A stretch of 64,000 nt of DNA from JAZRPG01 sp045649105 (GTDB lineage: Bacteria; Bacillota; Clostridia; Oscillospirales; JAAYXM01). Location: the NCBI GenBank assembly GCA_045649105.1, contig JAZRPG010000045.1, forward strand, positions 14,209 through 78,208, read 5' to 3'. Both the position numbers and the translations under genes were made by a program. Positions 50,406 through 58,830 of the stretch are shown piece by piece (position 1 is the first letter of the stretch; each line of letters starts with the position of its first letter). Under the pieces are notes generated by a model. That model was not told the DNA's origin and searched no databases. It saw only the letters and a list, made by a program, of their open reading frames with translations.

Positions 50406-52787
50406 ATGTTAGCTGCAGTACTTTTATGTGCCGGAAAGGGCACCCGCATGAATGACGACTCAACGAACAAGGTCTGTTTCCCCTGCGCAGGTATTCCTGT
50501 CATAAAAAGAATTATCAATAACCTCCGTGCCGGCGGGGTTGACACGTTTGTCATCGTCGTCGGGCACCATGCGCAGGCCGTTATGGAAGCACTCGGCGAT
50601 GAGCAGGGTGTGATATATGCTTTCCAGAAAGAGCAGAAAGGAACGGGACATGCCGCGCTCTGCGGACTTTCCGCTCTTAAAAATGCCGGTTTTCACGGCC
50701 GCGCCGTCATCTCCATGGGCGACAAAATCATTTCTCCCGATGTAATCCGCGGACTTATTACAGCCGACGAGAAGTGCAAGGCTGTATGGGGCGTTCAGCC
50801 TCTTTCCGCAAACTATAACGGCGGCCGCGTCGTCACAGACGGTAAGAAGGCATACGGTGTCGTTGAGCTTGCAGATGCTGCACTTATGTCACTCGCCGGC
50901 GTTCCCGAAGCCTCACGCGCCGGGGTTTTGAAAAACTTGCGGATTAATGAAAAAAAAGCCGAGAAAATCCTTGCAAAGGCAAAAAACGAGAAGCTTTCCG
51001 GTGAAATAACATTAGGCGGCAGAGTTTTTACCGCAGACGATATTCTGAACACGCCGTATGCCAATGCAGGCTTGTACTGTTTTGATGTTGACGCCGCAGT
51101 TGACGCTATTTTAAAGTGCGACTCGGCAAATGCGCAGGGCGAAATTTATCTTACCGATACGCTCTCCATGTTTGCCGAAAAAGACGAGGCTGTCTTATAC
51201 GAAGTTTCTGACAAATCGGACATGCTTACCTACAGCACAAAGCCTGAGCTCCGCGCAATATCTTCGTTCTTCTGCCGCTCCGCATCGGAATTTGCAGCTT
51301 CAATAACAGACGGAGCCATGGACGATAAGTTTAACAGCCTGTACGATGACCCGCAGGAGCAAAAAGCCAGATACCTTAACCTCATTTCATTATTCATGCA
51401 AAAATACGGTGATAAAAAAATAGTTATAACCCGTGCCCCCGGAAGGGTCAATCTTATGGGCAGACACATTGACCATCGCGGCGGCTCTGTAAATGTAGTT
51501 GCAATCAACCGCGATATGGTTATGGTCGCCTCCCCGCGTGAGGACGATACCGTAAGAGTCACATACAGCGACGGTGCATACCCCGACAGCACATTTTCCG
51601 TGTCCGAGCTGCTGTCGCTTGCACCGCACGAAAACTGGCTCGATTATCTTGAGTCAGACAAGGTCAAAGAAGCGCTCAGACAGAGTAAAGGCGATGCAAC
51701 CAACTATGTTAAGTCTGCCATTCTCCGTCTCCGGCTTGAGTCAAACATTCCGCTTTGCGGAATGGATATAGTCCTCGGCGGAACAATTCCGATGGCAGTC
51801 GGGCTGTCGTCCTCGTCTGCAATCGTCGTTGCTGCCGCAGAAGCCGTATGCTTCCTCAATAATTTAAACCTTACGCCCCGCCAGTTTGTTGAGCTTTGCG
51901 GCGAGGGCGAGTGGTTTGTAGGCTCCCGCGGAGGCGCTGCTGACCACGCCGCCATGAAGTGCTGCTCTGAGGGGCATATCACGCATCTTTCGTTCAAGCC
52001 GTTCACCATCGGGGAGTCCGTCCCCTTCTCAGACAAGTTTGCCCTCATTATTGCAAACAGTATGCAAATGGCAAAAAAGTCAGAGGGCTGCAAGGATAAG
52101 TATAACGAAAAGGTTGCCGCATCGGATATTGCCCTTTTCCTTCTTAAAAAGAAATATCCGGAGTATAATTTAAAGGAATTCCGCGATATTGCAAAAGTCC
52201 CCACGCACGCAGAAATTTACGACATGCTTCTGTCCCTGCCGGTCAGAATGAGCAGGAGCGAAATTTTCTCTGCGCTTCCCGGGCACAGAGCTTCTCTGGA
52301 GCGCATTTTCTCAAACCATTCCGACCCCGGCTTCTACGCCGTGCGCGGTGTTGCGCTGTTCGGAATTTCCGAATGCATGCGTGCAGAAAAATGCACGGAA
52401 GCGCTTAAGGAAAATGACTATAAGCTTCTTGGCGACATGATGAAAATCAGCCACTGCGGTGACAGCGTCACAGACACCATGCCCGTTGACGATGAAACAA
52501 TCCGCCGCCTTTCCCGAAACGAAACCCCTCTTTATCTGGTTGCCGGCGCGTATGAATGTTCCACAGAGCGGATAGACGGTCTCTGCAATCTGTTAAACTC
52601 CTATGACGGCGTGCTCGGAACCTCTCTTATCGGCGCAGGACTTGGAGGATGCGTCCTTTCCCTCGTGGAAAAGGATAAGGCAGCCTCTGCCCTCGAAAAT
52701 ATAAAAAAGGACTTTTATCACAAGAGCGGGTTTGAAGAATCAGCCGAGGTTTATCTCGCATCAACAGGCTCCGGCGTGATATATTGA
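50406..52787 (+). CDS. Bifunctional sugar nucleotidyltransferase - GHMP sugar kinase
   Basis: A 793-residue fusion. Residues about 1-250 are a nucleotidyltransferase (AAVLLCAGKGTRMNDDSTNK, then FPCAGIPVIKRIINNLRAGG, QKGTGHAALCGLSAL), similar to sugar-1-phosphate NTP transferases. Residues about 330-793 are a galactokinase-type GHMP kinase: RAPGRVNLMGRHIDHRGGSV (family GRVNLIGEHTDYNGG), GGTIPMAVGLSSSSAIVVAA and the last motif LIGAGLGGCVLSLVEKDKA. Together they could turn a free sugar into its 1-phosphate and then an NDP-sugar in one chain, as the fucokinase-pyrophosphorylase Fkp does with other domains. The sugar is unknown; the changes Glu to Arg and Thr to Ile in the substrate motif mean it may not be galactose. 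No transferase partners lie adjacent. Confidence 0.87.
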   Translation: MLAAVLLCAGKGTRMNDDSTNKVCFPCAGIPVIKRIINNLRAGGVDTFVIVVGHHAQAVMEALGDEQGVIYAFQKEQKGTGHAALCGLSALKNAGFHGRAVISMGDKIISPDVIRGLITADEKCKAVWGVQPLSANYNGGRVVTDGKKAYGVVELADAALMSLAGVPEASRAGVLKNLRINEKKAEKILAKAKNEKLSGEITLGGRVFTADDILNTPYANAGLYCFDVDAAVDAILKCDSANAQGEIYLTDTLSMFAEKDEAVLYEVSDKSDMLTYSTKPELRAISSFFCRSASEFAASITDGAMDDKFNSLYDDPQEQKARYLNLISLFMQKYGDKKIVITRAPGRVNLMGRHIDHRGGSVNVVAINRDMVMVASPREDDTVRVTYSDGAYPDSTFSVSELLSLAPHENWLDYLESDKVKEALRQSKGDATNYVKSAILRLRLESNIPLCGMDIVLGGTIPMAVGLSSSSAIVVAAAEAVCFLNNLNLTPRQFVELCGEGEWFVGSRGGAADHAAMKCCSEGHITHLSFKPFTIGESVPFSDKFALIIANSMQMAKKSEGCKDKYNEKVAASDIALFLLKKKYPEYNLKEFRDIAKVPTHAEIYDMLLSLPVRMSRSEIFSALPGHRASLERIFSNHSDPGFYAVRGVALFGISECMRAEKCTEALKENDYKLLGDMMKISHCGDSVTDTMPVDDETIRRLSRNETPLYLVAGAYECSTERIDGLCNLLNSYDGVLGTSLIGAGLGGCVLSLVEKDKAASALENIKKDFYHKSGFEESAEVYLASTGSGVIY

Positions 52788-52848
52788 CCCGTTTTTTTAC
52801 GCCAATATTTCCCAACAAAAAAAACTTGATTTTTATTTTTGGAAATGC

Positions 52849-52877
52849 TTGAAATGTAGTTCCATATATGTTATTAT
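52849..52877 (+). promoter_or_regulatory. Promoter of the solute-binding lipoprotein
   Basis: TTGAAA (52849-52854), a 17-bp spacer and TATTAT (52872-52877), ahead of a GGAGGG ribosome site and the ATG at 52911. Confidence 0.82.
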
Positions 52878-52910
52878 TTACTTACTTATTTAGAGGAGGG
52901 AATAGAAAAA

Positions 52911-54455
52911 ATGAAACTTACAAGAAGAATCATAGCTTTCGCACTTGCGCTTACGCTCCTTCTCGCTCTCGCCGCTTGCACAAAAGATCCTGCAACCAGC
53001 GGTGACGACTCTGAAGGCCTTGAGGGCAAGACAATTTCCATGGCAATCGGAAGCCATCCGAGCTGGCCGTACGAAGAGGGCTGGGAAGTTTGGCAGTACA
53101 TGAAGGAAGGTTCAGGCGCAAACCTCGATATTCGTGCATATCCTAACTCTGACTACAGCACGAAGATTACTCTTATGTTCGCATCCCCTGAAACACTTCC
53201 GGACCTTATGTATCTTGACTATAAGCCGGGTGTTGACAAGCATGCTGCACAGGGTGCCGTTCGTGCTCTTGATGACTTTGCTGACATCATGCCGAACTAC
53301 AATGCATACCTTAATTCACTTCCGGAGGCAGAGCGTGATACTCTCTTACAGGGAAGAAGATACTTAGACGGCAAAGTTTACTTAGCTCCGACCGTTGGTA
53401 AGGAGAAAACAAATAACACACGTGCATGGCTCTACCGTAAGGACATATTCGAAAAGCACAACTTAAAGACTCCTGAAACAATGGAGGATGTCTACAATGT
53501 CGCAAAGCAGCTTAAAGCTCTCTATCCTGAAAGCTATCCGTTCTGCCTGCGCCAGGGTCTTGATAATATATCCGTAATGGGTTCGTCATGGAAGCCCTAT
53601 TTTGAAAGAGGTTTCTATTACGACTACAATGCTGAGAAGTGGAGCTATGGCGCTACCGAGGACACAATGCTTGAAATAATCAAGTATTTCAAGAAGCTTG
53701 TCGATGAAGGACTTGTTCCGTCTGATTTCCTCACAATCAACTCCGGCTCATGGCAGGAGCTTATAACAACAAGCCGCGGTTTCTTCATGCCCGAGTATCA
53801 GGTAAGAATCGACTTCTTTAACTCACTCGGAAAAGACATCGACCCGAACTTCAATATATCAGCATTTGTTCCGCCGCATGCTGACAACGGCGTCGGCGTC
53901 CCGATGGTTTTGAACAACACATTTGTTCACCAGGGCCTGGCTCTCTGTAACACCGGCAACGAGACCCGCATCAGAAATGCTGCAAGATTCCTTGACTGGA
54001 TGTATTCAGATGAAGCTGTTGAGCTTCTCAGCTGGGGTAAAGAAGGCGAAACTTACGAGGTTGTAGACGGCAAGAAGCAATACATCCTCGACGAGGCCGG
54101 CAACTCTGCACAGGTCCTTTACGGTATCCAGTCTAACGGTGCTTATCTCCGTCTTGATCCTGATGCTGCTCTTGCACTCTGCACAGACGACTACGGCGCA
54201 GTAGTTGACATGGTTGCTGAGCACACAATGGATAATGTAAACCCCACAAACTTCCTCTCTTATACTGACGAGGAGTCAAACATCATCGCAGACAAGGGCG
54301 CTGCTGTTGATGTTTACGCGCAGGAGATGATCTCCAAGTTCATCCTTGGCCAGGAGCCGCTCTCTAAGTGGGATGAGTTTAAGCAGGGTCTTATCGAATG
54401 CGGCGTTGAAGATATCCTCAAGGTTTACGAGGCAGCTTATAACCGCGTAAAGTAA
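52911..54455 (+). CDS. Extracellular solute-binding lipoprotein (sugar ABC importer type)
   Basis: A lipoprotein of 514 residues. The signal peptide is IIAFALALTLLLALAACTKD with lipobox LAAC (Cys at about 23). The mature part starts KTISMAIGSHPSWPYEEGWE and looks like a family 1 binding protein (LplA-like, with GWEVWQYMKEGSGANLDIRA). It should capture a carbohydrate for an ABC importer, but no permease or ATPase gene is near. The MsmK-like ATPase at 27355 may serve it. Codon use is biased to T-ending, as in the ATPase and rubrerythrin genes, suggesting high expression. A terminator follows. Confidence 0.92.
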   Translation: MKLTRRIIAFALALTLLLALAACTKDPATSGDDSEGLEGKTISMAIGSHPSWPYEEGWEVWQYMKEGSGANLDIRAYPNSDYSTKITLMFASPETLPDLMYLDYKPGVDKHAAQGAVRALDDFADIMPNYNAYLNSLPEAERDTLLQGRRYLDGKVYLAPTVGKEKTNNTRAWLYRKDIFEKHNLKTPETMEDVYNVAKQLKALYPESYPFCLRQGLDNISVMGSSWKPYFERGFYYDYNAEKWSYGATEDTMLEIIKYFKKLVDEGLVPSDFLTINSGSWQELITTSRGFFMPEYQVRIDFFNSLGKDIDPNFNISAFVPPHADNGVGVPMVLNNTFVHQGLALCNTGNETRIRNAARFLDWMYSDEAVELLSWGKEGETYEVVDGKKQYILDEAGNSAQVLYGIQSNGAYLRLDPDAALALCTDDYGAVVDMVAEHTMDNVNPTNFLSYTDEESNIIADKGAAVDVYAQEMISKFILGQEPLSKWDEFKQGLIECGVEDILKVYEAAYNRVK

Positions 54456-54478
54456 TCAAATATTAATTTGCGTTACGG

Positions 54479-54510
54479 CAGAGCCGGTCTTTTGATCGGC
54501 TCTGTTTTTA
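54479..54510 (+). terminator. Terminator of the solute-binding lipoprotein
   Basis: CAGAGCCG pairs with CGGCTCTG, extended by GTC/GAT with one G-T pair, then TTTTTATAT. Confidence 0.9.
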
Positions 54511-54597
54511 TATAACAGCAAAAAAGACAGTATTTTATCGGAACGCTAATGCATTAATTGTTTCCGTTCCGTTGGATAAACCTTTTAAGAGTCTTAA

Positions 54598-54640
54598 AAA
54601 GCGGAGCAGAGGGATATTCCCCTGCTCCGCTTTCCTGTAT
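54598..54640. terminator. Terminator of the Crp/Fnr regulator
   Basis: AAAGCGGAGCAG pairs with CTGCTCCGCTTT (12 bp) with an A-run on the minus-strand arm. It is placed after the regulator stop on the minus strand. Confidence 0.82.
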
Positions 54641-54685
54641 TTTCAGTCATATTACAATTAAACTGCACCGTTTTTAGTATGCCAT

Positions 54686-55333
54686 CTAAATAAACAGCTC
54701 TATTTCCCTGCGGGTGTTTCTTATAATTCCCTCATCGCTCATTTTCTTCAGCTCGCGCGCCATTGCGCTTCTGTCAGCACATATGTAGTCTGCAAGAAAT
54801 GTCATGGAAAACGGCAGCGTAAATGTGTTTTTCCCTTCGCGCATGGCCTGTATCCCAAAATAGCACAGCAGTTTTTCGCGTATTGTCTTATTGCTCAGCA
54901 CTTCAATGCGCTCGGAAAGCTGTTGCGTTTTTTTTGCAATAACCTTAAACATATTTTCAACCGCAACAGTATGACACATGCAGGCATTTGAGCATCTTTT
55001 TGCTATATGCTCATACATTATAAATGCCACCTCACAACGCTCCTCGCATACCACGGATACGCCCTTTTCAGCATTTCCGGAAAACGCAATATTTTCCCCG
55101 AACACATCATTTTCTCTCATGCTCTCAAGGACTGCGCGGTTACCGCTCCGGTCTATGCGTATAAGAAGGGCACTCCCCGACATAACTATTCCTATACGCT
55201 CGGAGTTCTCCCCAAAATCACATATCGTCTCTCCCGGAGAAAATTTCTGCACATTTATATTGAAGCACGAAATCATTCTTTCCCGGTCTGCTTCATCCAC
55301 TCCGTCAAACAAAAATATTTCAGAAACTTTCAA
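54686..55333 (-). CDS. Crp/Fnr-family transcriptional regulator
   Basis: A 215-residue regulator: cNMP-binding-like sensor (about 15-115, FSPGETICDFGENSERIGIV), long dimer helix and a C-terminal helix-turn-helix (FLADYICADRSAMARELKKM). The block KRCSNACMCHTVAVENM carries the Cys/Cys/His pattern typical of this Firmicute subgroup, probably a metal or heme-related site. The frame starts 10 codons earlier; TTG at 55333, seven bases after GGAGG, is preferred, with GTG one codon before also possible. A perfect palindrome in its leader and the divergent rubrerythrin suggest it controls the oxidative-stress genes and itself. Confidence 0.9.
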   Translation of the reverse strand: MKVSEIFLFDGVDEADRERMISCFNINVQKFSPGETICDFGENSERIGIVMSGSALLIRIDRSGNRAVLESMRENDVFGENIAFSGNAEKGVSVVCEERCEVAFIMYEHIAKRCSNACMCHTVAVENMFKVIAKKTQQLSERIEVLSNKTIREKLLCYFGIQAMREGKNTFTLPFSMTFLADYICADRSAMARELKKMSDEGIIRNTRREIELFI

Positions 55334-55349
55334 CACTTCGCCTCCTAAT

Positions 55350-55365
55350 TGTTGCACATGCAACA
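55350..55365. promoter_or_regulatory. Crp/Fnr palindromic operator
   Basis: TGTTGCA and TGCAACA separated by CA (16 bp). It is centred about 44 bases before the predicted rubrerythrin start point, near the class II activator position (-41.5), and covers the regulator's own leader. Confidence 0.78.
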
Positions 55366-55389
55366 GAAATAACTCTTCTTATATGATAC

Positions 55390-55395
55390 TATACT
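55390..55395 (+). promoter_or_regulatory. -10 element of the rubrerythrin promoter
   Basis: TATACT with no recognisable -35 box (AAATAA at the expected place). A promoter that lacks a -35 box but has an upstream Crp/Fnr palindrome is typical for activator dependence. A GGGAGG site precedes the ATG. Confidence 0.6.
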
Positions 55396-55437
55396 TTCAT
55401 AAGGAAGTAAATAACATTTTTAGGGAGGCAGATTATA

Positions 55438-55977
55438 ATGAATTTAAAAGGAACAAAGACAGAGGCAAACCTTATGGCTGCATTTGCAGGTGAAAGCCAG
55501 GCAAGAAACAAGTATACATACTATGCTTCACAGGCAAAAAAGGACGGTTATGAGCAGATTGCGGCTATTTTCACAGAAACTGCAAATAATGAAAAGGAGC
55601 ATGCAAAGCTCTGGTTTAAGCTTCTCCACGACGGAGCAGTCCCGACGACTGCAGTAAACCTTAAGGACGCTGCTGCAGGCGAGAATTATGAGTGGACCGA
55701 TATGTATGCTACCTTTGCAAAAGAAGCAAGAGAAGAGGGCTTTGACAAGATTGCATATCTTTTTGATGCTGTTGCAAAAATCGAGAAGGAGCATGAAGAG
55801 AGATACTTAAAGCTCCTTGCAAATGTCGAGGGTAACCTTGTCTTCACAAAGGACGGAGACGCAATCTGGCAGTGCGCAAACTGCGGACATGTCCACATCG
55901 GCAAGAGCGCTCCTGAGCTTTGCCCTGTTTGTGCGCACCCGAAGGCATATTTTGAGATTATGAAGAAAAACTATTAA
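55438..55977 (+). CDS. rbr: Rubrerythrin
   Basis: A 179-residue diiron peroxidase that reduces hydrogen peroxide, protecting anaerobes. The ferritin-like four-helix part has [36 protein letters not shown] and [15 protein letters not shown]. The C-terminal rubredoxin-like FeS4 domain is [20 protein letters not shown] plus [10 protein letters not shown]. All metal ligands are present. Its codons are biased as for a highly expressed gene. It is divergent from the Crp/Fnr regulator, with a small rubredoxin 28 bp after it. Confidence 0.98.
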   Translation: MNLKGTKTEANLMAAFAGESQARNKYTYYASQAKKDGYEQIAAIFTETANNEKEHAKLWFKLLHDGAVPTTAVNLKDAAAGENYEWTDMYATFAKEAREEGFDKIAYLFDAVAKIEKEHEERYLKLLANVEGNLVFTKDGDAIWQCANCGHVHIGKSAPELCPVCAHPKAYFEIMKKNY

Positions 55978-56005
55978 TACTTTCTTTTAAAGTGAGGTTT
56001 TTATT

Positions 56006-56164
56006 ATGAACGAATATGTATGTTCAGTATGCGGTTATGTATATAAAGAAGCTGACGGCGACCCGGCAAACGGCATCGCTCCCGGCACAAAATGGGAAGA
56101 CCTTCCCGATGATTTTGTCTGCCCCCTCTGCGGAGTAGGCAAGGACATGTTTGAACAGAACTAA
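56006..56164 (+). CDS. Rubredoxin
   Basis: A 52-residue FeS4 electron carrier: [20 protein letters not shown] near the start, [19 protein letters not shown] and the closing KDMFEQN. The four Cys ligands are in two CxxC-type pairs as expected. The ATG has GTGAGG about 9 bases upstream, in the gap between rubrerythrin and the flavodiiron protein, so it probably transfers electrons between them. Confidence 0.95.
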   Translation: MNEYVCSVCGYVYKEADGDPANGIAPGTKWEDLPDDFVCPLCGVGKDMFEQN

Positions 56165-56169
56165 AATCT

Positions 56170-56200
56170 CAGCTTCCCGCCGAAATACGGCGGGAAGCTG
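56170..56200 (+). promoter_or_regulatory. Strong hairpin between rubredoxin and flavodiiron genes
   Basis: CAGCTTCCCGCCG pairs with CGGCGGGAAGCTG (13 bp, perfect, 5-base loop) just after the rubredoxin stop. No T-run follows, so it is more likely an mRNA-stabilising or partial processing element than a terminator. Confidence 0.6.
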
Positions 56201-56225
56201 TATTCAAAGAGGAGGAAAATAAAAA

Positions 56226-57437
56226 ATGCCCGTAACAAAACTTTCAGAGCATGTATATTCAGTAGGCATTCTCAATCCGATAATGCGCATTTTTGATGTT
56301 GTTATGGCGACCGATTACGGAACGACCTATAACTCATACATCGTGCGCGGCGAGAAAAAAACTGCCCTTATAGAGACATGCCACTTAACATATTTTGACA
56401 GATATGCAGAAAATATAAAGAGCGTGTGCGATTTTTCGGAGATTGACTACATCGTGCTTAACCATTGCGAGCCTGACCATTCAGGCGCACTGCGCAAGCT
56501 TCTTGAGCTTTGCCCGAACGCGAGCATCGTCGTCAGCCGTGCAGGCTCAATATATCTCGGCGGAATCACAAACCGCAAGGATTTGCCGCTCATTATCGCC
56601 TCCGACGGCGACGAAATTGATCTCGGCGGAAGAAGCCTTCGTTTCCTGATTGCCCCGTTTTTACACTGGCCTGACTCAATGTTTACCTATCTTGAGTCGG
56701 ACAAAACTCTGTTCCCGTGCGATTTTCTCGGCTCACACTACTGCGAGCCGCATGTCACGGATATAAACATTGCATACCCCGCCAAATACAAAGATGCGCT
56801 TGCATACTATTACGCGGCTATATTCGGCCCGTTTGCAAAATATGTCCGCGCGGGGCTTTCAAAAATTGCCTCGCTCGACTTTGACACGGCATGCACAAGC
56901 CACGGCCCCGTGCTCACACGGGATGGTATGCTCCCGTATGCTCTTGAAAAATACGCGGAGTGGAGCCGTGAGCCTGATACGGCAAAGCCGGAAATCCCTG
57001 TTTTCTACTGCTCAGCATACGGAAACACTGCGCTCCTTGCTGAGGCTATTGCAAAAGGTATACGCGAAGAGAAACCCGACTGCGACTGTGCGACATTTGA
57101 CATTAATGAGCACGATTTGAGCGAGCTTTCCGCGCGGCTTAACCGCTCTGCGGCATTTGCTGTCGGCTCTCCGACAATAAACGGTGACGCGGTGGCTCCG
57201 GTGTGGAATCTTCTGTCGCATGTCGACGCGATAAATAATAAGAAAAAGCCGGTCCTTGTCTTTGGCTCGTACGGCTGGAGTGGTGAAGCCGCGGCAAATC
57301 TCTCCGCAAGACTTCAGGGTCTTAAAATGAGCGTGTATAATGAGCCGATGCGCACGGTTTTCGTGCCTGACGAAGACGACCTCAGCCATGCCGAGGCAGT
57401 CGGACGCGAGTTTGGAGCATTAATAACCAAGGGGTGA
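56226..57437 (+). CDS. Flavodiiron protein (FprA type)
   Basis: A 403-residue protein that reduces oxygen (or NO) to water with electrons from rubredoxin. The metallo-lactamase-like diiron domain (about 1-250) has [11 protein letters not shown] (His-x-Glu-x-Asp), [20 protein letters not shown] and TSHGPVL. The flavodoxin domain (about 255-403) starts [19 protein letters not shown] and binds FMN. All ligands are there. It is in the order rubrerythrin-rubredoxin-flavodiiron-flavin reductase. Confidence 0.95.
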   Translation: MPVTKLSEHVYSVGILNPIMRIFDVVMATDYGTTYNSYIVRGEKKTALIETCHLTYFDRYAENIKSVCDFSEIDYIVLNHCEPDHSGALRKLLELCPNASIVVSRAGSIYLGGITNRKDLPLIIASDGDEIDLGGRSLRFLIAPFLHWPDSMFTYLESDKTLFPCDFLGSHYCEPHVTDINIAYPAKYKDALAYYYAAIFGPFAKYVRAGLSKIASLDFDTACTSHGPVLTRDGMLPYALEKYAEWSREPDTAKPEIPVFYCSAYGNTALLAEAIAKGIREEKPDCDCATFDINEHDLSELSARLNRSAAFAVGSPTINGDAVAPVWNLLSHVDAINNKKKPVLVFGSYGWSGEAAANLSARLQGLKMSVYNEPMRTVFVPDEDDLSHAEAVGREFGALITKG

Positions 57438-57442
57438 TTTTT

Positions 57443-58078
57443 ATGGACAAACGTGCTTTATTTGACCTTTCCTACGGTGTTTATGTAATATCTGCAAACG
57501 ACGGAGCACGCGATACCGGATGTATTGCAAACAGCGTAATGCAGGTGACAAGCAGTCCCGCGACAATTGCTGTTTCAATAAACCATCTCAACTATACTAA
57601 TGAATGCATTAAAAAGAGCGGCGCTTTTGCCGTATCTGTGCTTTCCGAGGACGCCGAGCCGTCAATTATCGGCGAGTTTGGCTTCAAATCCGGACGCGAT
57701 ACCGATAAATTCTCCGGAATAAAAAGCGAGCGTCACGGCGGACTTCTTATTCCTTCCTCTTCGCGAAGCTATATTATCTGCCGTGTGGTCAATACGCTTG
57801 AAACCTCCACGCATACAGTCTTCCTCGGCGAGGTAACTGACGCATGTGTCACAGGCGGTGCCGAGCCGATGACATACTCATATTACCACAAGGTGATAAA
57901 GGGAAAGAGCCCGAAAAACGCGCCGACATATATCGAGGAGGCGGCAGACGAGAAAAGCGTCTGGCAATGCGGAATATGCGGATATATCTATGACGGCGAT
58001 GTGCCGTTTGAGGATTTGCCGGAAAGCTACACCTGCCCGATTTGCGGAGTTCCGAAATCAATGTTTAAGAAAAAATAG
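57443..58078 (+). CDS. Flavin reductase-rubredoxin fusion (high-molecular-weight rubredoxin type)
   Basis: A 211-residue protein: an FMN-binding flavin reductase-like domain (about 1-160; [20 protein letters not shown], then [20 protein letters not shown]), a short linker and a rubredoxin (about 168-211; [20 protein letters not shown] then [16 protein letters not shown]). Such Hrb proteins pass electrons from NADH to the flavodiiron protein. The ATG at 57443 is eight bases after GGGG; an in-frame GTG three codons earlier overlaps the previous stop. It belongs to the same oxidative-stress operon. Confidence 0.93.
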   Translation: MDKRALFDLSYGVYVISANDGARDTGCIANSVMQVTSSPATIAVSINHLNYTNECIKKSGAFAVSVLSEDAEPSIIGEFGFKSGRDTDKFSGIKSERHGGLLIPSSSRSYIICRVVNTLETSTHTVFLGEVTDACVTGGAEPMTYSYYHKVIKGKSPKNAPTYIEEAADEKSVWQCGICGYIYDGDVPFEDLPESYTCPICGVPKSMFKKK

Positions 58079-58087
58079 GGGATTTTC

Positions 58088-58771
58088 ATGTATAAATACG
58101 ACCTTCATGTCCACACCTCCGAGGTCAGCTCATGCGGCCGTTTGAGTGCAGAAGAGACCGTGCGCCGATATATAGACGCAGGATATTCCGGAATCTGTAT
58201 TACGGACCATTATATTCCCTCCTTCTTTAACGGGCGCACAGGCGCATGGTGCGACATGGCAAACGCCTTTCTCGAGGGCTGGCGCAAAGCTAAGGAGGCA
58301 GCAGCCGGCAGAATAGATGTTATTCTCGGCGCAGAGCTTCGCTTCGGCCGGCGGTATAACGCAAACGACTATCTCGTATACGGACTTACAGAAGAGATAA
58401 TCTATGCCTATCCTGAGCTTTGTAAGCTGTCCGTTCCTGAGTTTTCGCGGATAGCAAAAAAGCACAATCTTCTGCTTATACAGGCGCACCCCATGCGCGA
58501 TAATATGGAGAGAGTCCATCTCGACCTTCTCGACGGTATGGAGGTCTATAACGCGCACCCGGAGCAGAATTCGAGAAACGAAAGCGCGGCTCGTCTCGCC
58601 CGCGGGCATGACTATATTCTTACCTCCGGCTCTGATTGCCATGCTGCCGGCCATGTAGGACGCGGCGGTATTATAACAGATGTACGGATTAAAAACTCAA
58701 CTGAGCTTTGCGACATACTCCTCAGCGAAAAATATGAGCTTATAGCCCCGTTTGACCCGATGACAGTTTAA
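58088..58771 (+). CDS. PHP-domain metal-dependent phosphoesterase
   Basis: A 227-residue PHP protein: KYDLHVHTSEVSSCGRLSAE (metal His), GICITDHYIPSFFNGR, LIQAHPMRDN and GSDCHAAGHVGRGGII (metal Asp/His). The family cleaves phosphate esters such as histidinol phosphate or nucleotides. This short, single-domain type has no known substrate. It follows the flavin reductase by 9 bp in what looks like the same transcript, so a link to redox repair is possible but unproven. A terminator follows. Confidence 0.9.
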   Translation: MYKYDLHVHTSEVSSCGRLSAEETVRRYIDAGYSGICITDHYIPSFFNGRTGAWCDMANAFLEGWRKAKEAAAGRIDVILGAELRFGRRYNANDYLVYGLTEEIIYAYPELCKLSVPEFSRIAKKHNLLLIQAHPMRDNMERVHLDLLDGMEVYNAHPEQNSRNESAARLARGHDYILTSGSDCHAAGHVGRGGIITDVRIKNSTELCDILLSEKYELIAPFDPMTV

Positions 58772-58781
58772 TAAAAACATA

Positions 58782-58818
58782 AATACCGCCTGCATCAGGA
58801 AAAGATGCAGGCGGTATT
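58782..58818. terminator. Bidirectional terminator
   Basis: AATACCGCCTGCATC pairs perfectly with GATGCAGGCGGTATT (15 bp). It separates the convergent PHP and phosphohexomutase genes. Confidence 0.9.
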
Positions 58819-58830
58819 GTTATCTGCATA

